Of a stretch of DNA of 5,923 bases, positions 1 to 5,839 are shown in pieces. The translations under genes were made by a program, and so were the position numbers. The notes under the pieces were generated by a model. It was not told the DNA's origin. It did no database searches and was given only the letters and a program-made list of their open reading frames with translations. Position 1 is the stretch's first letter. Each line of letters opens with the position of its first letter. The DNA is from Saprospiraceae bacterium (GTDB lineage Bacteria > Bacteroidota > Bacteroidia > Chitinophagales > Saprospiraceae), in assembly GCA_029262975.1 (NCBI GenBank), contig JAJCYJ010000137.1:1-5923 (forward strand). Direction: 5' to 3'.

Positions 1-182
1 ATGTGTACGAATTTTGACTTGTCGTCGAAAAGAACGGCTAATTTGTCCACATCTTTGTCTGCCATCCACTCCCATTTTGCTTTAGAGAGGTCTTTAATTT
101 GTTGTTCAGTTGTGGCATGCTGTGCATAAGAAAAGTGTGTAAACAATAAGACTAATACTAGTCCGGTCATTAATTTTTTCAT
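1..182 (-). CDS. Secreted NTF2-like (DUF4440/SnoaL-type) protein, C-terminus cut by window edge
   Basis: Reading leftward from an ATG at 182 gives 60 open codons that run off the window edge without a stop. The protein starts MKKLMTGLVLVLLFTHFSYA, a lysine n-region plus hydrophobic core ending in an Ala-x-Ala-like signal peptidase I site (SYA|Q). After it comes the helix EQQIKDLSKAKWEWMADKD and then LFDDKSKFVH, the start of an NTF2-like cone fold. It aligns without gaps to the first 60 residues of the gene at 260-700, with 38 of 60 residues identical by hand count, so the two are tandem paralogues. Members of this fold bind or convert small molecules, but many have no known activity. It lies 77 bp downstream of its paralogue on the same strand and is probably the last visible gene of the iorAB-like operon. 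Family assignment rests mainly on the complete paralogue. Confidence 0.85.
   Translation of the reverse strand, partial: MKKLMTGLVLVLLFTHFSYAQHATTEQQIKDLSKAKWEWMADKDVDKLAVLFDDKSKFVH
54..107. repeat. Direct repeat, copy 1 (paralogous gene segment)
   Basis: This 54-bp stretch matches 572-625 at 48 of 54 positions by hand count, at an exact offset of 518 bp. That equals the distance between the two gene starts (182 and 700). It encodes the KDLSKAKWEWMADK helix in both NTF2-like genes and is the best conserved part of the duplication. Confidence 0.85.
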
Positions 183-259
183 TGATCTGATTTTTGATTT
201 TGAGAAATAAGTTCTATTTGAAAGACACATTGTTAATTGACATAGCCGTATTTGACTAT

Positions 260-700
260 TCAATCCCTGGTCATCAATTTCGTGAACGACATATTGGTTA
301 ACTTCCAATTGCCGGCTTGCTTTTTATAAACCTCCGTCACCATAAATGGATTGGTCACTTCATTTCCACCTACGACGGCCAGCAAAGTGATCCGATTCCA
401 AACCAAAGCCATATCATCAATTATTTCTACTGTGACTTCATGAATATCGGCCTTTTTATAATGAATTCCCCCACTCCTTATGATATTAACTTCTCTTTCT
501 TTTCCCCATGTTCCGCCCATATGTACAAATCTGGCTTGATCATGAAAGAGATCCGATAATGTATCTGCCTTTTTGTCTGCCATCCATTCCCATTTCGCCT
601 TAGATAGGTCTTTAATTTCCTGTTCGGCATTTGAATTTTGAGCATGAGAAAAATGGAATCCTAAGAGGACCATCGAAAGTCCAATGAATAATCTTTTCAT
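260..700 (-). CDS. Secreted NTF2-like (DUF4440/SnoaL-type) protein
   Basis: This complete 146-residue protein has a signal peptide (MKRLFIGLSMVLLGFHFSHA, likely cleaved after Ala20), so it should be periplasmic or secreted. The mature part has the order expected of a nuclear-transport-factor-2-like domain. First come N-terminal helices (about 24-54, EQEIKDLSKAKWEWMADKKA). Next is the strand/turn LFHDQARFVHMGG (51-63) and a short helix region (66-76). Three long strands close the cone: 86-95 (IHEVTVEIID), about 96-110 (MALVWNRITLLAVVGG) and 117-146 (NPFMVTEVYKKQAGNWKLTN...). The length is normal for DUF4440/SnoaL-like proteins. No catalytic residues can be assigned. The gene begins 55 bp after the iorB-like stop on the same strand, so co-transcription is likely. 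A paralogue follows 77 bp downstream. The region before the ATG is A/T-rich without a clear Shine-Dalgarno, as in many Bacteroidota. A role alongside the molybdenum hydroxylase is inferred from position only. Confidence 0.88.
   Translation of the reverse strand: MKRLFIGLSMVLLGFHFSHAQNSNAEQEIKDLSKAKWEWMADKKADTLSDLFHDQARFVHMGGTWGKEREVNIIRSGGIHYKKADIHEVTVEIIDDMALVWNRITLLAVVGGNEVTNPFMVTEVYKKQAGNWKLTNMSFTKLMTRD
572..625. repeat. Direct repeat, copy 2 (paralogous gene segment)
   Basis: This is the partner of 54-107: 48 of 54 bases are identical with no gaps, in the same orientation and reading frame. It reflects tandem duplication of the NTF2-like gene rather than a mobile element; no terminal inverted repeats or target duplications were seen around either copy. 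Confidence 0.85.
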
Positions 701-755
701 TTGAAAATGAATTATAAATAGTTGAAATAATCTTTGGGCTCTATTCTAATTGAGA

Positions 756-3008
756 TTAACCCAAAACCTGTTTGTCACCTAAAAATGGTTGGCTATACTG
801 CCGCACACCTGTAGCCTTATACATTGCATTAGCCACTGCACCGAAGATTGGTGGAAATGGAGGTTCGCCCATTCCGGTAGGGGCTATTTCATTTTGTACA
901 AAATGAACATCGATTTCTTTCGGTGCCTCGCTCATTCTGATCATCCGGTATTGGTGAAAGTTGGTTTTTTCCGGTACCCCGTCTTTAAATGTCAATTCAC
1001 CATAGAAGGCATTTCCAATACCATCAGTAATAGCTCCTTCAGCCATATTTACTGCTGCATCAGGGTTGACAACTATTCCACAGTCGATTGCACAACATAC
1101 ATTTTGAACTACAGGCTTCCCATTTTCAATTGTGAGATCCAGTACATGTGCAGCATAAGTATTATGACAGAAATAAGCAGAAACGCCTCTGTTCAAATTG
1201 CCCCGGTCAGTGTCCCATGCTGATTTATCCCTTACTAGTTCGAGGACACCGGCATATCGCTCTGCATCATAATCATTTCGTTCGCCTACAGGATCTTCCT
1301 TTGCTCTTTTTAATAGATCCAACCGAAACTGAATAGGATCTTTTCCTGCTTCTTCTGCTACTTCATCCAGGAATGCCTGCTCGGCACCAGCCATGAAGTT
1401 AGAACGTGGAGCTCGAAATGCCCCAATTGTAATGTTGGAGTCAATGGACCATTCTTCCGCTACATAGTTATCGATCGCACCCGCCGGGAAACGATTAGCG
1501 AATAATGGACTTTCGGGGATACCTCCGGCTTTCACATGCAGTGCCGTCAGATTATTATTTTCATCCAACGCTGCCTTGTAAGTTGCCTGATAGGCGGGTC
1601 TATAAATACCATTGGTCATGTCATCTTCCCGCGTATATACTAGCTTGACCGGTGCATTAATCTTTTGTGATATCATTGCAGCTTCTACCACATAATGGCC
1701 ATATGCCTTACGACCAAATCCTCCACCCATTCGGGGCATTACCATTTCGATGTTCTCTTCAGGAATACCCAGACTGGAAGCGATAGTCGAAACAATCATT
1801 CCGGGAATTTGAATCGGAGCTGCAATAGTAGCCTTATCTCCATCCACATGTGCAAATGCATTCAAAGGCTCCATACAATTATGAGCGAGGAAAGGAGCAG
1901 AATAACTTTTTTCAATAATTTTAACTGCCTTCTTAAAAGCTTCTTCCGGATTCCCATCTTTACGAACGACTCTACCAGGTTTTGCCGCCAGTTCAGCCAT
2001 CCTTGTCTTGTGACTTTCTGTAGATTCTAATCCAGCCGGAATATTAACCGTCTGTTTCCCTCTGAAGCCGCTTAGTGTCTCCGAGTACGCTTTAAATGGC
2101 TTCCAGTCGACGGATAATTTTTTCTTGGCTTGCATGACTTCCCAAGTAGAATTACCTATAATAGCCACAAGTTCAGGAAAGGCATTCGTATCAAATCCTC
2201 CCTTTTCAAATCCATCTTTATAACTCTTAAAGGTAATCACATCTCTGATTCCCGGCATTGCCTTGGCAGCGGCGTCATCTACTGCACTTAACGTCATACC
2301 AAATGCCGGTGGATGCTCGATCATGGCATAAAGCATGCCTTCTTGTTTGTAATCCATGCCAAACATCGATTTCCCTGTGACGATGCTTTTTGCATCCACA
2401 TTTTTCTGAGATTTTCCAATGATATTAAAATCACTAATATCCTTCAGCTGAACTTCTTCCGGAACTTCCAGCGTTGCTGCAAGCGACGCCATTTCTCCAT
2501 ATCCTGCTTTATTTCCTGTTCCTTCATGAATTAAGAAACCGGACTTTGTTGTGATGTCATCTATGGAAACATTCCATGTCTGCGCCGCTGCCTCTTTTAA
2601 TAAATGGCGTGCTGATGCCCCGGCCATTCGAAGTGGTTCCCAACGGGACATGATACCCCTGCTACCTCCTGTAAACTGAAATCCGTACTTAGACGCATGA
2701 AAAGGAGCTTGCTCAACAAGTACTTTTTGCCAATCCATATCCAATTCTTCCGCTATGAGCATGGGCATGGAAGTTCTTACATTTTGTCCAAATTCTGGAT
2801 TAGGTGTATAAATTGTGACTACACCATTATCGCCTATTTTTAAATATGAGTTTATTTCAAACCATTCATTGGGCATGGAAAGAATTTCTTCTTCGGTCTT
2901 TAGTGTACATGAGGCCATCCAACTGAAACCCAACATTAATCCGCCTCCGGTTAAGGCGGAAGTTTGTAAGAACGATCGTCTTCCTAAGGAAGTTTTAATT
3001 GTAGACAT
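756..3008 (-). CDS. iorB: Molybdopterin-binding subunit of an IorB-type aldehyde/N-heterocycle oxidoreductase (Tat-exported)
   Basis: This 750-residue large subunit belongs to the xanthine dehydrogenase/aldehyde oxidase superfamily, closest in layout to isoquinoline 1-oxidoreductase beta (IorB). It carries the Mo-cytosine-dinucleotide-type cofactor and hydroxylates its substrate using water. The N-terminus has a twin-arginine signal (GRRSFLQ, Arg10-Arg11) and a hydrophobic stretch to about residue 30. MASC follows, with Cys34 as a possible lipobox cysteine. Visible motifs are TGGSRGIMSRWEPLR (113-127), HNCMEPLNAF (376-385), the cofactor-contact motif PRMGGGFGRK (425-434), GAFRAPRSNF (529-538), VCCAIDCGIVVNPD (637-650) and GMGEPPFPP (712-720). 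In the last, Glu715 is the expected catalytic glutamate. Length and motif order suggest an intact gene. It starts 44 bp after the [2Fe-2S] subunit stop and is followed by NTF2-like genes. There is no FAD subunit, as is normal for this branch, and no cytochrome c partner in the window. The symbol denotes family membership; the substrate is unknown. Confidence 0.93.
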   Translation of the reverse strand: MSTIKTSLGRRSFLQTSALTGGGLMLGFSWMASCTLKTEEEILSMPNEWFEINSYLKIGDNGVVTIYTPNPEFGQNVRTSMPMLIAEELDMDWQKVLVEQAPFHASKYGFQFTGGSRGIMSRWEPLRMAGASARHLLKEAAAQTWNVSIDDITTKSGFLIHEGTGNKAGYGEMASLAATLEVPEEVQLKDISDFNIIGKSQKNVDAKSIVTGKSMFGMDYKQEGMLYAMIEHPPAFGMTLSAVDDAAAKAMPGIRDVITFKSYKDGFEKGGFDTNAFPELVAIIGNSTWEVMQAKKKLSVDWKPFKAYSETLSGFRGKQTVNIPAGLESTESHKTRMAELAAKPGRVVRKDGNPEEAFKKAVKIIEKSYSAPFLAHNCMEPLNAFAHVDGDKATIAAPIQIPGMIVSTIASSLGIPEENIEMVMPRMGGGFGRKAYGHYVVEAAMISQKINAPVKLVYTREDDMTNGIYRPAYQATYKAALDENNNLTALHVKAGGIPESPLFANRFPAGAIDNYVAEEWSIDSNITIGAFRAPRSNFMAGAEQAFLDEVAEEAGKDPIQFRLDLLKRAKEDPVGERNDYDAERYAGVLELVRDKSAWDTDRGNLNRGVSAYFCHNTYAAHVLDLTIENGKPVVQNVCCAIDCGIVVNPDAAVNMAEGAITDGIGNAFYGELTFKDGVPEKTNFHQYRMIRMSEAPKEIDVHFVQNEIAPTGMGEPPFPPIFGAVANAMYKATGVRQYSQPFLGDKQVLG

Positions 3009-3052
3009 GGTGGTTTACTTAATGATTAAAAATGAATATAGGTTGCAAAAAA

Positions 3053-3511
3053 TCAAGCGATTTTAGCAGCAGTCTTGATGGCGGCCTTAATTCTCGTATA
3101 AGTACCACATCGGCAAATATTTCCATTCATGGCGACGTCAATATCGGTGTCCGTTGGATGAGCATTTTCCTCGAGTAATGCAGCTGCACTCATGATCTGA
3201 CCTGCCTGACAATACCCACATTGAGGTACGTCATGTTCTATCCAAGCTTGTTGAACAGGATGGTCTCCATTTTTTGAAAGCCCTTCGATAGTCGTAATGG
3301 ATTTGCCTTGAACGGATGAAACAGGCAAACTGCATGATCTTATCGCTACACCGTCAAGATGGATGGTACATGCTCCGCATTGAGCAATACCGCATCCATA
3401 CTTTGTACCTGACATGTTTAGATGGTCTCTGAGGACCCAAAGTATAGGTGTATTCGGATCAACATTTATCTGATGGTCTTTTCCGTTGATATGAAGTTGA
3501 ATCTCTGACAT
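3053..3511 (-). CDS. iorA: [2Fe-2S]-binding small subunit of the IorAB-type oxidoreductase
   Basis: This electron-transfer subunit pairs with the downstream molybdopterin subunit and passes electrons from the Mo centre through two [2Fe-2S] clusters. From the chosen ATG at 3511 it has 152 residues, the usual IorA size, beginning MSEIQLHINGKDHQINVD. The plant-ferredoxin-like N-terminal domain holds Cys40, Cys45, Cys48 and Cys60 (CGIAQCGAC and RSC). The all-helical C-terminal domain holds the second cluster: Cys98 and Cys101 (QCGYCQAGQIMSA), Cys133 and Cys135 (GNICRCGTY). All eight ligands are present. The frame stays open to another ATG at 3541, which would add MDVTRINNLQ; family members begin close to the IQLHINGK strand, so the shorter form is preferred. 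There is no signal peptide, so export would be by binding to the Tat-signal subunit before transport. It is the first gene of the leftward operon and is divergent from the AraC-type regulator. Confidence 0.93.
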   Translation of the reverse strand: MSEIQLHINGKDHQINVDPNTPILWVLRDHLNMSGTKYGCGIAQCGACTIHLDGVAIRSCSLPVSSVQGKSITTIEGLSKNGDHPVQQAWIEHDVPQCGYCQAGQIMSAAALLEENAHPTDTDIDVAMNGNICRCGTYTRIKAAIKTAAKIA

Positions 3512-3545
3512 TTGTAAATTGTTTATTCTTGTTACATCCATTATC

Positions 3546-3608
3546 TAATACTGATGGACCGTGCGTTAAAAATATAATATTATCCTTTGATGTGACATAC
3601 CAGTATTA
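3546..3608. repeat. Inverted repeat TAATACTG / CAGTATTA
   Basis: TAATACTG at 3546-3553 is the exact reverse complement of CAGTATTA at 3601-3608; the arms are 47 bp apart. The left arm lies just upstream of the longer alternative iorA start. The pair interleaves with the 10-bp pair at 3578-3647. It could be a half-site for a dimeric regulator; at 8 bp in AT-rich DNA, chance is possible. Confidence 0.4.
3569..3576 (-). promoter_or_regulatory. Candidate -7 element for the iorA-like operon
   Basis: Read on the minus strand this is TATATTTT, seven of eight positions of the Bacteroidota -7 consensus TAnnTTTG. It would place transcription starts near 3562, giving a leader of roughly 50 nt to the preferred iorA start. 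No TTG-type -33 element is at the expected distance upstream, so the call is weak. Confidence 0.25.
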
Positions 3609-3647
3609 CGGTTTGTCCAACCATTTTTACAGAAAATAAGGATAATA
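3578..3647. repeat. 10-bp perfect inverted repeat, candidate operator
   Basis: TATTATCCTT at 3578-3587 is the exact reverse complement of AAGGATAATA at 3638-3647, with 50 bp between the arms. The symmetry centre (about 3612.5) is close to the middle of the space between the two gene starts, and a small palindrome (3610-3622) sits almost at this centre. Such an arrangement fits two half-sites of one regulator facing each divergent promoter. The assignment to the adjacent AraC protein is inference. Confidence 0.5.
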
Positions 3648-3697
3648 CACCAATTATCTAAAATCACTTGGTATTTTTAAATGAAAAGAAGTTGGAC

Positions 3698-4606
3698 ATG
3701 AGTGAGATAAAGGATTTGGATAAAGTAGCTGATTACTGTTCTGGGTTAGGTTTATCCACGTTACATCCTCTAGTCAGTATGGTGGATCTATCGGAGGGAA
3801 CATGGACGATTAAAGAAAAAGTCCCAGCCGTCCGCTATAATTTTTACGCCGTTTTTTTAAAGCAGGGTCAGCAGTGTGAGATAAGTTATGGCCTCCAAAA
3901 TTACGACTATCAGGACGGCACTCTGGTCTTTTTGGGGCCAGGACAAGTTGTAAACATCCAAAATCTAGATACAAGCATCAAGCCTTCTGGATATGCCCTT
4001 TTGTTTCATCAAGACTTACTTCGTGGTACTGCTATGGGAGACGGAAACATGGATAAATATTCTTTCTTTTCGTATGAATTGAATGAGGCCTTACATATAT
4101 CCGAACGAGAGAGAAAAATAGTATTGGACTGTTTTGAAAAGATTCGTTATGAACTTTCTCAAGGAATAGATCAACACACCAAGCGTCTTATTGTATCCAA
4201 TATCGAGCTCTTCTTAAATTACTGTACGCGTTTTTACGACAGGCAATTCATTACTCGTGACAATGTCAATTTAAGTATTGTCGATAAATTTGAATCCTCT
4301 CTAAGCACCTACTTTAAGACAGGAAGAGCCAAAGAACTTGGCATTCCTTCAGTTAGTCATTTTGCTGAAGAACTGCATTTGTCACCCAATTACTTTGGTG
4401 ATTTAATTAAAAAGGATACCGGGAAAAGTGCCCACGAGTATATCCAATTAAAAATTGTAGCAATAGCGAAAGATAAAATCTTCGATCCTGATAACTCAGT
4501 AAGTGAGATTGCATATGAGTTAGGCTTTAAACACCCACAACATTTCAGTCGAATGTTTAAAAGACGAGTAGGATTCTCTCCAAGCGAATACAGAACTCTG
4601 AATTAG
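3698..4606 (+). CDS. AraC-family transcriptional regulator
   Basis: From the ATG at 3698 this is a 302-residue regulator with the usual AraC layout. The N-terminal half (about 1-120) is a cupin-like sensing region (LHPLVSMVDLSEG, NFYAVFLKQGQQCEISYG, QDGTLVFLGPGQVVNI), similar in style to many Bacteroidota AraC proteins. A helical linker follows (about 130-205). The C-terminal DNA-binding domain has two helix-turn-helix units: SVSHFAEELHLSPNYFGDLIKKDTG (starting near 218) and SVSEIAYELGFKHPQHFSRMFKRRVGFSPSEYR (starting near 267), the latter carrying the family signature. The frame is open upstream to a TTG at 3668. ATG 3698 is preferred because it is preceded by purine-rich AAAAGAAG and gives a family-like N-terminus (MSEIKDLDKVADYC). 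It is divergent from the iorAB-like operon, so it probably activates that operon in response to the substrate or a related small molecule. The effector is unknown. Confidence 0.92.
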   Translation: MSEIKDLDKVADYCSGLGLSTLHPLVSMVDLSEGTWTIKEKVPAVRYNFYAVFLKQGQQCEISYGLQNYDYQDGTLVFLGPGQVVNIQNLDTSIKPSGYALLFHQDLLRGTAMGDGNMDKYSFFSYELNEALHISERERKIVLDCFEKIRYELSQGIDQHTKRLIVSNIELFLNYCTRFYDRQFITRDNVNLSIVDKFESSLSTYFKTGRAKELGIPSVSHFAEELHLSPNYFGDLIKKDTGKSAHEYIQLKIVAIAKDKIFDPDNSVSEIAYELGFKHPQHFSRMFKRRVGFSPSEYRTLN

Positions 4607-4710
4607 AAGAACAGTACTATATATTCTTTTATTGAGTTTTTCTGGATTTTACTTTTCTTGCCAAACTATACATCAAAGTGTGACAATGGAGACAATCTCG
4701 CAAGTCTCAT

Positions 4711-4744
4711 AAAACCCTGGTTAAATATTACTCGTTTCCCAGGG
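4711..4744 (-). terminator. Candidate leftward terminator after the IPTL-CTERM gene
   Basis: On the minus strand CCCTGG and CCAGGG form a 6-bp GC-rich stem (plus-strand arms 4739-4744 and 4715-4720) around an 18-nt loop, followed at once by TTTTAT. It lies about 90 bp beyond the stop of the leftward gene at 4834 and would stop transcripts before they run antisense into the araC-type gene. The large loop and short T-run make it a moderate candidate. The two GTCTCA copies at 4704-4709 and 4745-4750 flank it. Confidence 0.35.
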
Positions 4745-4833
4745 GTCTCAAAAAAGGAACCAATCTTATAACTCCTTCCTGTCAGGTTATTCGAGAAAGG
4801 AGAAACATAGATCACATTTTTCACAGCCATTCA

Positions 4834-5538
4834 TCATTTTTTTATCGAATAAACTTCCCATTTCCCTGATTGTTGCGTCCAAGACATTCTACGCACTCCC
4901 AGCACCCCTAATATCAAGAGTAGGATTCCACAAATCATCAATCCCCATTGGGACAAAGTGGGTATGGCACTTGAGCCAATGGTAACAGAAAAAGTGCAAT
5001 TGGCATCTGTCCTAATAGAACCACCGGCCCCACTATTTATTATAGCACCTCCTGCAGGATACAAATTGGGAATATTACCATCAATTACGGGAGAACCTAC
5101 ACCATCTGCGCTAATTCCAAATGTGTAAGTATTGCCAGCGACAACATCATAGAGAACGTTCAAGTTAATAGTTTGTACGCCTGTAATTGGTGCAGTAACA
5201 TTCCATACTTGATATACTGGCAATAGATGATAATCCAATACAATACCATCGGTAATCCACAAATTCATTAATCCATTGTATATATTGGTCGCATCCATTT
5301 TTATGGATATTGAAGTAATTGGACCGCTTTGACATGCAACAAATGTCTGACCATTTGGTCCTGCTAAGTCCGCTACTTTAAAATTATTGGCTTCTGCAGG
5401 AAATCCAGTATCCTGTAAGACACATTGTGATGACAATGAATTGGCAACTAAAACAAAGAATACAAGGACAATGAATCTGGTCATGACTAGTTGGCTTAAT
5501 AACAGAAGTAAATATCGCAATTTTTTATTTGTCACCAT
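4834..5538 (-). CDS. Secreted beta-rich protein with IPTL-CTERM sorting tail
   Basis: This protein of up to 234 residues is exported and then probably processed or anchored through its C-terminus. The tail shows the IPTL-CTERM pattern: IPTLSQWGL at 192-200, a hydrophobic segment at about 199-215 (LMICGILLLILGVLGV), then Arg216-Arg217. A further 17 mostly polar residues follow, which is rather long. Met19 begins a textbook signal peptide (MTRFIVLVFFVLVANSLSSQ), so translation may really start at 5484. The 5538 start is kept as the outer bound because it is preceded by purine-rich GCGAAAAG. The middle (about 40-185) looks like a jelly-roll-type beta domain of surface proteins: GQTFVACQSGPITSISIKM (63-81), a NLWITDG strand (92-98) and VVAGNTYTFGIS (132-143). 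No catalytic motif is seen, and an adhesive, carbohydrate-binding or matrix role is only a guess. No exosortase-like gene is in the window. Its own promoter upstream is probable. Confidence 0.85.
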   Translation of the reverse strand: MVTNKKLRYLLLLLSQLVMTRFIVLVFFVLVANSLSSQCVLQDTGFPAEANNFKVADLAGPNGQTFVACQSGPITSISIKMDATNIYNGLMNLWITDGIVLDYHLLPVYQVWNVTAPITGVQTINLNVLYDVVAGNTYTFGISADGVGSPVIDGNIPNLYPAGGAIINSGAGGSIRTDANCTFSVTIGSSAIPTLSQWGLMICGILLLILGVLGVRRMSWTQQSGKWEVYSIKK

Positions 5539-5839
5539 GCCAATTTGGACTTTTCGCTGACTTTAAACACTGTAATCCTAGACTCTGATAGGGAAGCCGT
5601 AACATTATACCCTCGTTTTCCAAAACTCAGAACTCCCCCACTCGCTTTGTCCGGAAGTCATTCTCGGAAAGTTTCAAGAACTCGTAACATTAATCAAAGT
5701 AACAATAACCAGGTGACACACCTTTTTTTTTACGCTTGTTGGAGTCTAAGAACCTCCTTTTCTGGACTAAGTAAGTCTACGTCTCGATAACAATCGCAAT
5801 ACGGAATATTCTTACTCCTAGCTAGTAAAATATTCAAGT
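5539..5839. other. Intergenic region without a convincing gene
   Basis: About 300 bp with no ORF of protein-like composition on either strand. It should hold the promoter of the leftward IPTL-CTERM gene. On the minus strand a TATAAT hexamer (plus positions 5604-5609) lies 65 bp before the 5538 start, but without a matching upstream element. A 10-bp direct repeat CGTAACATTA occurs at 5598-5607 and 5683-5692. A rightward hairpin with T-run is annotated separately at 5711-5731. A second, weaker one (GGAG at 5741-5744, CTCC at 5754-5757, then TTTT) follows it. Confidence 0.6.
5711..5731 (+). terminator. Small orphan rho-independent-like hairpin
   Basis: AGGTG (5711-5715) pairs perfectly with CACCT (5719-5723) around a 3-nt ACA loop and runs straight into a tract of nine T (5723-5731). 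This is the form of a short intrinsic terminator for rightward transcription. No rightward gene ends nearby, so it is either chance, the end of an unannotated small RNA, or a brake on antisense transcription. The 5-bp stem is short. Confidence 0.35.

Larger units (their letters stand above)
3512..3697. promoter_or_regulatory. Divergent control region between iorA-like operon and araC-type gene
   Basis: This AT-rich region separates two divergent starts and must contain the promoters of both units. It holds an unusual number of short repeats: two nested inverted pairs (annotated separately); an 8-bp inverted pair TGTCCAAC at 3614-3621 with GTTGGACA at 3691-3698; a small palindrome GGTT-TGTCC-AACC at 3610-3622; and a 9-bp direct repeat ATTATCTAA at 3540-3548 and 3653-3661. 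A cis-acting site for the neighbouring AraC protein is the likeliest explanation, by inference from position. No promoter matches the Bacteroidota TTG/TAnnTTTG consensus fully on either strand. Confidence 0.7.

Noticed and set aside
317..559. 80-codon rightward ORF inside the NTF2-like gene
   Set aside because: It is a shadow on the opposite strand of a gene with a signal peptide, a known fold and a paralogue; its own translation has no protein-like pattern.
789..3066. Several rightward ORFs (789-1223, 1148-1336, 1695-2030, 2313-2534, 2815-3066)
   Set aside because: All lie opposite the 750-codon iorB-like gene, and their translations are rich in Cys, His, Ser and Phe without recognisable domains.
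3512..3541. Ten-residue N-terminal extension of the iorA-like protein (start at 3541)
   Set aside because: Family members start near the first ferredoxin strand, and the extension MDVTRINNLQ has no signal or motif; the ATG at 3511 gives the usual length. Not excluded.
3668..3697. TTG start extending the AraC-type protein by ten residues
   Set aside because: The ATG at 3698 has purine-rich sequence before it and gives a family-like N-terminus; the upstream TTG has no comparable support and overlaps repeats of the control region.
4606..4632. Weak AAGAA/TTCTT hairpin after the AraC-type stop as a rightward terminator
   Set aside because: The stem is five A/T-rich pairs around a 12-nt loop and the T-run is broken; too weak to call.
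4689..4708. GAGAC/GTCTC inverted repeat
   Set aside because: A 5-bp stem with a 10-nt loop, not followed by a T-run on either strand; no support as a terminator or binding site.
5545..5790. 81-codon rightward ORF in the gene-free stretch
   Set aside because: Composition is random (Arg, Ser and Thr rich, no hydrophobic pattern or domain), and it runs through the hairpin and T-run at 5711-5731; judged non-coding.
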